Assembly (NCBI RefSeq): GCF_019797865.1
Contig: NZ_CP081869.1
Location: 2,186,001 to 2,250,000 of the forward strand
Source of the DNA: Chenggangzhangella methanolivorans
Lineage (GTDB): Bacteria; Pseudomonadota; Alphaproteobacteria; Rhizobiales; Methylopilaceae
Direction of reading: 5' to 3'
Length of the DNA: 64,000 bases
Positions 26,090 to 34,849 of the stretch are shown piece after piece (position 1 is the stretch's first letter; each line of letters begins with the position of its first letter). Made by a program: the position numbers and the translations under genes. Below the pieces are notes generated by a model. The model had not been told where the DNA came from. It searched no databases and saw only the letters and a program-made list of their open reading frames with translations.

Positions 26090-28826
26090 TTGACCGAGAG
26101 CCGCGACACCGAACATCGCCGGGACGACGCCGGAGCCCGCCCGCTGGTCGAGCGGGCGATCGCTCGGGCGCGGCTCGCGCTGATGTGGGAAGGCGCCTGG
26201 CCCTGGCTCGCCGCGGGTTCGATCGTCGTCGCCCTTTCCTCGCGGTCTCCTGGTTCGGCCTGTGGGACGCGCTGCCGCCGTGGGGCCGCATCGTCGGCGT
26301 GGCGCTCTTCCTGTTCGCGTTGCTGACGGCGCTCGCCCCCCTCATCCGCTCGGTCGTTCCCGACCGGCGCGCCGCGCTCGGCCGCGTCGACCGCGCGACC
26401 GGCGTCGCGCACCGGCCCGCGACGAGCCTTGACGACGAGCTCGCCTCGGTCGCGGGCGAAGACCCGATGACCCGCGCGCTGTGGGCCGCGCATCGCGACC
26501 GCATGCGGCGCGAGGCCGGCCGCCTCAAGGTCGGCGCGCCGCGCCCCGGCTCGCCGCGCGCGATCCTTACGCGCTGCGCTTCCTCGTCGGCCTCGTGCTG
26601 GTCGCGGCCTTCGCGGTCGCCGGCTCCGACCGCGGCGCGCGCGTGGCTGCGGCCTTCGATTGGACCTCGCCCGCCGCCGACGTTCCGCCCGCGCGGCTCG
26701 ACGCCTGGGTGGCGCCGCCCGGTTATACGGGCCGCCCGCCCGTGTTCCTCACCGCCCGCGCGGCCGGCGCCGGCGAGCCGCGCCCCGAGGAGCGCGCCGC
26801 GGCGCTTCCCGCCGAGCCCGGCTCCGACGTCGTGTCCGTGCCGGCGAACGCCACGCTCGTGATCCGCGGTTCCGGCGGCGCGGTCGCGGTGGAGGCCAAG
26901 GGCGGGGCCGAGCCGGTCGAGACGCCGGGCCGCCCGCCCGAAGGCGTGGTCGAGCGCCGCTTCAAGCTGACGGCCGACGCCGAGGCGCGCGTGATGGCGG
27001 CCGGCGCGCCCGACCGCGTCTGGCGCTTCACGGTGATCCCCGACCGGACGCCCTCCATCGAGCTGACGCGGCCGCCGCAGATGAACGCGCGCGGCACCGC
27101 CACCCTCGCCTATGAGGTCAAGGACGACTATGGCGTCGCCGGCGCCGAGGCGCGCTTCGAGCTGAAGCCGCAGATCTTGCCGAAGACGCCCCGCTACGCC
27201 CGCGGCTACACGCCGGGCGAGGACGCGGCCGGCGCGCGCCGGCCGCTCTACGAGGCCCCCAAGGTCGCGCTCGGCCTGCCGCGCGCCCGCGCCAAGGAAG
27301 GCAAGGCCGAGACGCCGCTCGACGTCATGGAGCATCCCTTCGCCGGCGCGGACGCCGTGATGACGCTCGCGGCCCGCGACGAGGCCGGGCAGGAGGGGCT
27401 TTCGAAGCCACACGAGATCAAGCTTCCGGCGCGACTTCACCAAGCCGCTCGCGCGCGCGCTCGTGGAGCAGCGCCGCACTCTCGCGCTCGACGCCAACGC
27501 CAAGCCGCGCGTGCTCTCGGCGCTTCGGGCGCTCAACCTCTATCCCGAGCAGTTCACCACCGACGCCGCGGTCTATCTCGGCGTCACCACCGCCTATCGC
27601 CGGCTCGAGATCGCAAAGTCCGACGACGAGCTGCGCGCGGCGGCCGACTATCTCTGGGAGATCGCGCTCCGCATCGAGGACGGCGACCTGCCGGACGCCG
27701 AACGCGAGCTGCGCGCCGCCGAACAGAAGCTGCGCGAGGCGCTGGAGAGGGCGCCTCCGAGGAGGAGATCAAGAAGCTCACGCAGGATCTCCGGGCCGCG
27801 CTCGAGAAGTTCATGAAGGAGATGGCCGAGCAGCAGCGCCGCGATCCGAACGCCCAGCAGCAGCAACAGGCCCAGCAGGGCCAGCGCGGCAAGGAGATCC
27901 GTCCGCAGGACCTGCGCGACATGATCGACAAGATGGAGAAGCTCGCCAAGGACGGCGCGAAGGACGCCGCCAAGCAGGCGCTCGCCGACCTCAAGAACAT
28001 GCTCGACAACCTAAAGAACGCCCAGCGCAGCCAGCCGAGCCCCGAGCAGCAGGCCCAGCAGCAGCAGCTCAACAAGCTTCAGGAGATGATCCGCGAGCAG
28101 CAGAAGCTGCGTGACCAGACGTTCCAGCAGTATCGCCAGAACGACCGCCAGCAGCGCAACCAGCGCAGCCAGCAGAACCGCCGCCAGCAGCAGAACCCCG
28201 AGGGCGAGCAGGCCATGAAGGACCTCGCCCAGCAACAGCAGCGTCTGCGCGAAAAGCTCGACCAGCTGCGCAAGGAGCAGGGCCAGAGCGGCGAGCAGGA
28301 GCAGGGACAGGAAGGCCAGCAGGCCGAGCGGCAGGAGGGCGAGCAGGACGGCCGCCAGCGCCGCCCCGGCGGCGAACAGGGCGCGGGCCAGGAGGAGCAA
28401 CAGGGCGAGTCCGACCAGCCGGGGCAGAACGCGCTCGGACAGGCGGGCAAGAGCATGGGCGAGGCTCAAGGGTCGCTCGGCCAGGGCCAGACCGGCGAGG
28501 CGCTCGACCAGCAGCAGAAGGCGCTCGAGCAGATGCGCAAGGGCGCGCAGGCCATGGCCGAGGCGATGCAGCAGGGCCAGGGCCAGCCCGGGCAGCAGGG
28601 CCAGGAGGGCCAGCAGGGCGCGCAGAACGGCGAGGAAGGCCGTGACGACGATCCGCTCGGCCGCCCCGTGCGGCGGCGCGAGAGCGACGGCGACACCACC
28701 AAGGTGCCCGGCGAGATCGACGCCCAGCGGGCGCGGCGCGTTCTGGAGGAGCTCCGGAAGCGTCTCGGCGAGGCCGACCGCCCGCGCGACGAGCTCGACT
28801 ACATCGAGCGCCTGCTCGCGCCGTAA
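26090..28826 (+). CDS. TIGR02302 family (DUF4175-like) membrane protein (four frameshifts in this sequence)
   Basis: Large alphaproteobacterial protein of unknown function. The TTG at 26090 is preceded by GAAGGAGG at 7 bp, which decides the start. Two hydrophobic helices occupy the N-terminal 90 residues and another follows (YALRFLVGLVLVAAFAVAG). A long periplasmic beta-rich part contains PPGYTGRPPVFL and TATLAYEVKDDYGVAGAEA. The C-terminal third is extremely Gln/Glu/Gly-rich and coiled (QQRRDPNAQQQQQAQQGQRG and much more), ending RARRVLEELRKRLGEADRP. Frame breaks near 26245, 26560, 27432 and 27755 each fit a lost base or lost GC pair, and homology is continuous across them. The gene appears functional. 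Confidence 0.82.
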
Positions 28827-28877
28827 AGGCGCCGCGGCGCCCTTGCGGGGAGGCGAGCGGCCCGCGATCCGGGCGGC

Positions 28878-29552
28878 TCAGCCGGCCTTCGGCGGATCGA
28901 GCAGCGTCGCGACGAGCTCGCGCAGATCGGCGACGTCGCCTGCGATGCGTCCGTCGCCGCGGCTCGACGAGGCGTAGAAGATGCCGTCGAGCTGGAGGCT
29001 GATGGTCCGCGCCGCGCGGGCGACGTCGACCGCCCTGAACTGTCCGGCCGCGACGCCGCGGGCGATGCAGTCCTCGAGCAGCCCCTGCTCGAACGCGTAG
29101 AACTCGGCGATCAGCGCGCCGGCGCCCGTCCTGTCGTCCCTGGACGCGGAATGGTCGGACATCAGCTGCGTCATCCGCGTGACCGTCTGGGCGATCGAGA
29201 GATGCATGTCGAGCCACGACATGATCTCGGCGCGCGGATCCGCGGCGGCGGCGCGCACGGCCGCATAGCCGTCGTGGAGCTGCTCGATCGCGAAGCCCAG
29301 CGCGCGGCGGAATAGATCCTCCTTGCTCTCGAAGTAATGGTAGATCAGCGCCTGGTTGACGCCGCAGGCGGCCGCGATGTCGCGCATCGTGACGTTGGAA
29401 TAATGCCGCTCGGCGAAGAGCCTCAGCGCCTCCTCGAGGATTTCCCCGGTGCGCTCGGCGGGCGCGAGACGCCGCCTGGCGCGCGCGGGCTCGCGGGGCG
29501 CCGCCCCCGCCGCTTCGCTGTCCGCCTTGCGGGCGCCTCGCGCCTTTCTCAC
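28878..29552 (-). CDS. TetR/AcrR-family transcriptional regulator
   Basis: 224-aa dimeric repressor-type regulator. The DNA-binding domain (about residues 30-80) shows ILEEALRLFAERHYSNVTMR and DIAAACGVNQALIYHYFESK, followed by an all-helical ligand domain. The frame is open to a GTG at 29645. I prefer the GTG at 29552 because GAGGAGGG lies just upstream and the longer form would overlap the palindrome at 29637. It is divergent from the monooxygenase operon, which it most likely controls. Ligand unknown. Confidence 0.87.
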   Translation of the reverse strand: MRKARGARKADSEAAGAAPREPARARRRLAPAERTGEILEEALRLFAERHYSNVTMRDIAAACGVNQALIYHYFESKEDLFRRALGFAIEQLHDGYAAVRAAAADPRAEIMSWLDMHLSIAQTVTRMTQLMSDHSASRDDRTGAGALIAEFYAFEQGLLEDCIARGVAAGQFRAVDVARAARTISLQLDGIFYASSSRGDGRIAGDVADLRELVATLLDPPKAG

Positions 29553-29636
29553 GGGCGCCCTCCTCGAAACTGAGCGTCTTCGTCCACGTCCCGGCGCCTC
29601 AACTTTGCGCTGCGCAATTCCGCCATGCCGAGCCAT

Positions 29637-29654
29637 ATTAAACACGCGTTTAAT
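29637..29654. promoter_or_regulatory. 18-bp palindrome, candidate TetR operator
   Basis: ATTAAACACGCGTTTAAT is a perfect 7-4-7 inverted repeat in the 164-bp gap between the divergent tetR and monooxygenase starts, in an AT-rich island within GC-rich DNA. Position, length and symmetry are what is expected for a TetR dimer site controlling both directions. Confidence 0.65.
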
Positions 29655-29716
29655 AACGGCGTCGAGCTTTTGACCGAGGCTTCGCCGATCACGGGTTCAA
29701 GTGAAGGGACCGCCCC

Positions 29717-31030
29717 ATGGCCGACAAGCGCTTCCACCTCGCCTGGTTCATGAACTTCACGCCGGACGAGTGGCGCGAGCCCTTCGGCCAGGGCGGCCTG
29801 CCGTGGGACGGGCGGTTCTATGTCGAGATGGCCCAGACGCTCGAGCGCGCCTGCTTCGACTACATAATGATCGAGGACAAGCTGATGGTGCCGCAGACCT
29901 TCGGCGGCTCCACCAAGGCCTCCCTCAACCACGGCATGATGGTGCCCAAGCACGATCCGGCCCCGCTCGCGGTCGCCATGGGCATGGCGACCTCGCGGCT
30001 CGGCGTGGTGGCGACCATGTCCACCATGGCCTACCCGCCCTTCATGATGGCGCGCCTTTCCTCCACCATCGACAGCCTGACGAGAGGCCGTTTCGGCTGG
30101 AACATCGTGACGAGCGCGGAAGATCTCGCGGCGCAGAACTTCGGCATGGACAAGCTGCCGCCGCGCGACCAGCGCTACGAGATGGCCGACGAGTATATGG
30201 AGGTCATGAACAAGCTGTTCGCGAGCTGGGACAGCGACGCGGTGGTCCTCGACCGGGACGCCGGCGTCTATGCCGACGACACGAAGGTCCACACGATCGA
30301 TCACGTCGGCAAGTACTACAAGGTCCGCGGCCCGCTCAACACCGTTCCCTCGCCCCAGCAGCGGCCGCTCTACGTGCAGGCCGGCGCCTCGCCCAAGGGC
30401 CGCGACTTCGCGGCGACGCACGCCGACAGCATCATCTCGGTGGCGAGCGGCGTCGCCTCGATGAAGGCGTTCCGCGAGGACATCCGCGCCCGCGCCGAAC
30501 AATTCGGCCGCGACCCGGACGAGATCAAGGTGCTGTTCTGCGTGACGCCGACGCTCGGCGAGACCGACGCCGAGGCGCGCGAAAAGTACCAGCGCATGCT
30601 GAACTCGCCGCACTTCATCACCGACACGCTGGCCTCGCTCTCGGCCATCACCGAGATCGACTTCGCGCAGTACGACCTCGACAAGCCGCTGCCCGAAAAA
30701 CTCGTCACCAACGGCGAGTCCGGCACGCTCGACAAGTTCCAGCAGTGGGGCAGCGGCAAGACGCTGAAAGAACTGGTGGTCGACGGCGGCGGCGGGCTGG
30801 TTTCATCCGTGGAGCTCGTCGGCACGCCCGACACGGTCGCCGACCGCATGGGCGAGATCATGGAGGAGGTGGGCGGCGACGGCTTCCTGATCACGACGCC
30901 GGTGCTGCGCGTCAGCCGCCGCTTCATCGTCGAGATCGCCGATGGGCTCGTGCCTGCCCTGCAAAAACGCGGTCTTGCGCGCACCGCCTACGCTCACGAA
31001 AAACTTCGCGACAACCTCCTCGAGTTCTGA
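29717..31030 (+). CDS. NtaA/DmoA/SnaA-family FMN-dependent monooxygenase
   Basis: 437-aa bacterial-luciferase-like flavin monooxygenase, oxygenase half of a two-component system using reduced FMN supplied by the next gene. Characteristic stretches are RFHLAWFMNFTPDEW, ACFDYIMIEDKLMVP, TSRLGVVATMSTMAYPPFMM, GRFGWNIVTSAED, QAGASPKGRDFAATHAD and VELVGTPDTVADRM. Relatives act on nitrilotriacetate, EDTA, dibenzothiophene sulfone, dimethyl sulfide or pristinamycin; the substrate here is not predictable. Start behind GAAGGG at 29703. First gene of an operon with the flavin reductase and amidase. Confidence 0.9.
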   Translation: MADKRFHLAWFMNFTPDEWREPFGQGGLPWDGRFYVEMAQTLERACFDYIMIEDKLMVPQTFGGSTKASLNHGMMVPKHDPAPLAVAMGMATSRLGVVATMSTMAYPPFMMARLSSTIDSLTRGRFGWNIVTSAEDLAAQNFGMDKLPPRDQRYEMADEYMEVMNKLFASWDSDAVVLDRDAGVYADDTKVHTIDHVGKYYKVRGPLNTVPSPQQRPLYVQAGASPKGRDFAATHADSIISVASGVASMKAFREDIRARAEQFGRDPDEIKVLFCVTPTLGETDAEAREKYQRMLNSPHFITDTLASLSAITEIDFAQYDLDKPLPEKLVTNGESGTLDKFQQWGSGKTLKELVVDGGGGLVSSVELVGTPDTVADRMGEIMEEVGGDGFLITTPVLRVSRRFIVEIADGLVPALQKRGLARTAYAHEKLRDNLLEF

Positions 31031-31050
31031 CGGGCGAAAGGCGGCACGCG

Positions 31051-31572
31051 ATGGACAAGGCAGCAGACGCCGGACCGATCTCCAAGGAGCGCTATCGCGA
31101 CGCTATGGCGGCGGTCGCGGCCGCGGTGAACGTCGTCACGACCGATGGTCCGGCCGGCCGCGCGGGCTTCACCGCGACGGCTGTCTGCAGCGTGACCGAC
31201 GCGCCGCCGACGCTGCTCGTCTGCGTCAAGCGCGACAGCTCGGTCGGCGAGGCGTTCCATGCGAACGGCGTCCTCTGCGTCAACACGCTGGCGCCGGAGC
31301 ACGAGACCCTCTCCAACCTCTTCGGCGGGCGCACGCCCGTCGAAGAGCGGTTCGCGGCCGCCGACTGGATCATCGGTCCGAGCGGCGCGCCGGTCCTCAA
31401 GGGCGCTCTCGCCTCTTTCGACTGCAAGATCAGCAGCATCGTGGACGTCGGGACGCACGCGGTGCTGTTCTGCGAGGTGCTGGGCGTCGGGGGCGGGGAA
31501 GGCCGCGAGGGGCTGATCTATGTCGGCCGGCGCTACGACACGGTCACGGCCTTCGCGATGGCGGCCGAGTGA
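31051..31572 (+). CDS. flavin reductase (NtaB/RutF-like)
   Basis: 173-aa split-barrel flavin:NAD(P)H reductase that supplies reduced FMN to the monooxygenase. Signatures are YRDAMAAVAAAVNVVTTDGP, GFTATAVCSVTDAPPTLLVC, NGVLCVNTLAPEHETLSNLF and the C-terminal YVGRRYDTV. It starts 20 bp after the monooxygenase stop and overlaps the amidase start by 4 bp (GTGA). Confidence 0.9.
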   Translation: MDKAADAGPISKERYRDAMAAVAAAVNVVTTDGPAGRAGFTATAVCSVTDAPPTLLVCVKRDSSVGEAFHANGVLCVNTLAPEHETLSNLFGGRTPVEERFAAADWIIGPSGAPVLKGALASFDCKISSIVDVGTHAVLFCEVLGVGGGEGREGLIYVGRRYDTVTAFAMAAE

Positions 31573-32987
31573 GCGACGGCGGAGCAAGCGGCGACGCGCC
31601 TCCCGCGCATCCGCTCGATCTGACGGCGCGGGAGATCGCGGCGGGCGTGCGGAGCCGGCGCTTCTCCGCCGTCGAGGTCATGCGGGAGTCGCTGCGCCGC
31701 GCGCGGGCGACGCAAGGATCGTTCAACGCCTTCGTGCTGATCCGGGACGAGGCCGCGATGGCGGCCGCCCGCGAGGCCGACGCGGCCGTCGAGGAGGGCC
31801 GCGCGACCGGCTTCCTCCATGGCGTGCCCTTCGCCGCCAAGGACCTGACGCCGACCGCAGGCGACCTCACCACGCTCGGCTCCTGGAGCTCGGGCGACGT
31901 CGTCCCCACCGAGAGCGCGCTCTACGTCCGCCGCCTGCAGGCGACGGGCGCGATCCTGATGGCGAAGACCACCACGCCGGAATTCGCGCATTCGAGCCTC
32001 ACCTGGAGCCCGCGCTTCGGCGCGACGCGCAACCCGCGCGATCCGAGCCGCACGCCCGGCGGCTCCTCGGGCGGCTCCGCGGTCGCGGTCGCGACCGGCG
32101 TCGTGCCATTCGCGGAAGGGTCGGACATGGGCGGCTCGGTGCGCATCCCGGCTTCGTTCTGCGGGGTCGTCGGGCTGAAACCGAGTCTCGGCCGGATCCC
32201 GATGACGATCCTGCCGAGCGTGTTCGACGACATCTCGCATTTCGGGCCGCTCGCCCGCACGATCGACGACGCCGTCGCATTCCTCGAGGCGACCTCAGGG
32301 CCGAGCGACGAGGACATCGGCTCTCTGCCGCTGACCTTCGAGCCCGGCCGGACGCAGGATTCGAGCTTGGCCGGTAAGCGCTTCGCACTGTCGGTCGATC
32401 TCGGCTTCTACGCCGTCGAGCCGCAGGTCGAGGCCGCGATCCGACGCGCGGCCGAGGCCATGCGCGCCGCAGGGGCGATCGTCGAGGAGGTCGCGCTGCC
32501 CTGGACGCGCGCCGTCGTCGACGAGTGGTACGAGGTCTGGTGCGTGTTCATGTCGGCCTATTTCGGCGACCGCCTCGCGGGCTTCCGCGACCGCATGGAC
32601 CCCTCGATGGTCGCCATCATGGAGCGCGGCTTCGCCAAGGACGCGACGAGCTACAAGCGCGTCGAGCTGCTGCGCACCGCGATGTGGCGCGACATGGCGA
32701 GGCTGTTCGAGAGCTACGACGCGCTGCTCTGCCCGACCTGCGCGGTCACCGCGCCGCCGGTCGAGAAGGTCGACGGCGACTATTTCGGCGAGGACGCGAG
32801 CGGGCGTCTGATCGGCCTCGACATGACCTGCCCGTTCAACTTCACGCCGCAATGCCCGGCGCTGTCGGTTCCCGTCGGCGTCGCGGCCGACGGGCTTCCG
32901 GTCGGCCTCCAGATCGTCGGCCGACGCTTTGCGGACGAGTCCGTTCTCGCCATCGGCCGGGGCGTGGAGCGGCTCGGGCTCGGCTAG
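31569..32987 (+). CDS. amidase signature (AS) family amidohydrolase
   Basis: 472-aa amidase starting at a GTG in the flavin reductase stop overlap. The Ser-cisSer-Lys triad of the family is complete: Lys in PFAAKDLTP, Ser in the glycine-rich TPGGSSGGSAVAVATGVVPF, and Ser in GSDMGGSVRIPASFCG. The C-terminal segment FNFTPQCPALSVPVG is also typical. It presumably hydrolyses an amide formed or exposed by the monooxygenase step, which is inference from the operon. Its end is 10 bp from the convergent poxB end. Confidence 0.92.
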   Translation: MSDGGASGDAPPAHPLDLTAREIAAGVRSRRFSAVEVMRESLRRARATQGSFNAFVLIRDEAAMAAAREADAAVEEGRATGFLHGVPFAAKDLTPTAGDLTTLGSWSSGDVVPTESALYVRRLQATGAILMAKTTTPEFAHSSLTWSPRFGATRNPRDPSRTPGGSSGGSAVAVATGVVPFAEGSDMGGSVRIPASFCGVVGLKPSLGRIPMTILPSVFDDISHFGPLARTIDDAVAFLEATSGPSDEDIGSLPLTFEPGRTQDSSLAGKRFALSVDLGFYAVEPQVEAAIRRAAEAMRAAGAIVEEVALPWTRAVVDEWYEVWCVFMSAYFGDRLAGFRDRMDPSMVAIMERGFAKDATSYKRVELLRTAMWRDMARLFESYDALLCPTCAVTAPPVEKVDGDYFGEDASGRLIGLDMTCPFNFTPQCPALSVPVGVAADGLPVGLQIVGRRFADESVLAIGRGVERLGLG

Positions 32988-32997
32988 ACTTCCGCCG

Positions 32998-34720
32998 TCA
33001 CCGGAAGAGGTTCGTCGAGGCGAGGTCCATCACCTCGTCGCCGCGGCCGTTGATGATGGCCTTCAGCATATAGAGGCTGAAGCCCTTGGCCTGTTCGAGC
33101 TCGATCTTCGGCGGGATCGACAGCTCCTGCCGCGCCACATGGACGTCGACGAGCGCCGGCCCGTCATGCGCGAAAGCCTGCGCAAGCGCGTCGTCGAGTT
33201 GCCCGGAGCTCGTGACCTTCAGACCGCGAATGCCGGCGCTTGTCGCGAGCGCCGCGAAGTCCGGGTTCTCCAGGGCGACATTGGTGTCGAGATAGCCCGC
33301 GGCCTTCATCTCCATCTCGACGAAGCCGAGCGAGCCGTTGTTGAAGACGACGATCTTGATCGGCAGCTTGAGCTGCTTGGCGGTGAGCAGGTCGCCCATC
33401 AGCATGGCGAAGCCGCCGTCGCCCGACATCGATATCACCTGCCGGCCCGGATAGGCCGCCTGCGCGCCGAGCGCCTGCGGCATGGCGTTGGCCATCGAGC
33501 CATGGCGGAACGAGCCGAGGATACGACGCTCTCCGTTCATCGTCAGATAGCGCGCGGCCCAGACCGAGGGCGTGCCGACGTCGACCGCGAACACCGCGTC
33601 CCTGGCCGCCAGCGCGTCGATCCGGCGCGCCACATATTGCGGGTGAAGCGGCTTGCCGTCGGCGGCGGGCTTGGCGAGATCGTCGAGGCCCTTGCGCGTC
33701 CGTATAGTGCTTGCGCGCGGTCTCGACGAAGCCGCGATCGCGGCCCGGCCGGATCTTCGGCATGAGCTCCGCAATCGTCGCCTTGACGTCGCCCACGATC
33801 CCAAGCGCGAGCTGCGCGCGGCGGCCGAGGGCGCCCGGCTCCCTGTCGACCTGCACGATCCTGGCCTTCGGCGGATAGAAGTTGCGGTAGGGAAAGTCGG
33901 TGCCGAGCATCAGCAGCGTGTCGCAGGACATCATCGCCTGATAGCCGGACGAAAAGCCGATCAGCCCCGTCATGCCGACGTCGAAGGGGTTGTCGTATTC
34001 GACGAACTCCTTGCCGCGGAAGGCGTGGACGATCGGCGCGCCCAGGGCGTCGGCGAGCGCCACCACCTCGTCATGCGCGCCGGCGCAACCCGCGCCGCAG
34101 AGCATCGTCACGGCGTCGGAGCCGTTCAGCAGTTCGGCGAGCGCCTCGACGTCGGCGGCGTTCGGCAGCAGCCGCGGCTCGGACAGCTTCGGCCAGTCGG
34201 ACCGCGCGCCCTCCGGGGCCGCCTTCAGCGCGACGTCGCCGGGGATGACCAGCACCGCGACACCCTTGCGGCCGATCGCGGTGCGCATGGCCCGGTGCAG
34301 AATCTCGGGCATCTGCCGCGGGTCCTGCACCATCTCGCAGAAATGGCTGCATTCGCGGAAGAGCTCCGTCGGGCGGGTCTCCTGAAAATATTCGAGGCCG
34401 ATTTCGCTGGACGGAATGTGGGCCGCGATCGCGAGCACGGGCACATGGTTGCGGTGGCAATCGTAGAGCCCGTTGATGAGGTGCAGGTTGCCCGGCCCGC
34501 AGCTTCCGGCGCAGACCGCAAGCTCGCCGGTCAGCGCTGCTTCCGCGCCGGCCGAAAACGCCGCCACCTCCTCGTGGCGGACATGCATCCAGGAGATCGA
34601 CTTCTGCCGCCGGAGGCTGTCGTTCATCGCGTTGAGGCTGTCGCCCGTGACGCCCCAGATGCGTTCGACGCCGGCGTTGGCCAGCGTCTTGACGAGGAGA
34701 TCGGCGATCGTCTGAGCCAT
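32998..34720 (-). CDS. poxB: pyruvate dehydrogenase (quinone), PoxB-type (frameshifted in this sequence)
   Basis: About 573-aa thiamine-diphosphate, FAD-dependent enzyme that decarboxylates pyruvate to acetate and CO2 and passes electrons to ubiquinone at the membrane. It aligns closely with E. coli Pox[59 protein letters not shown] and [17 protein letters not shown]. ThDP motif is [11 protein letters not shown] to NN. The C-terminal membrane-binding end [18 protein letters not shown] is intact. One break near 33702, where a GC pair seems lost in GACGCGCAAGG, shifts the frame before KGLDDLAKP. No sign of gene decay otherwise. Confidence 0.9.
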
Positions 34721-34849
34721 GGGTCGCTCCGGAGAGTGCAGTTTTTGGAACGCGACGGGCCGATCCCGCCGCGATCCAGACCAAACAGGCGGCTCGCCCT
34801 GGGCGTTCCGCGCGCAGGGCAGCCATGAGCCGCCTGCGCCGGCCGCCGA

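Noticed and set aside
24230..27536. Long minus-strand frames opposite leuB and the TIGR02302 gene
   Set aside because: Antisense to confidently identified proteins; no domain recognised.
28878..29645. Longer TetR start at the GTG at 29645 or ATG at 29636
   Set aside because: The added N-terminus is Arg/Ala-rich and covers the palindrome; the GTG at 29552 has a strong ribosome site at correct spacing.
29670..29698. RutR-type operator in the monooxygenase promoter
   Set aside because: A TTGACC half site is present, but the opposite half (GGTTCAA) is not its inverse and the spacing is wrong.
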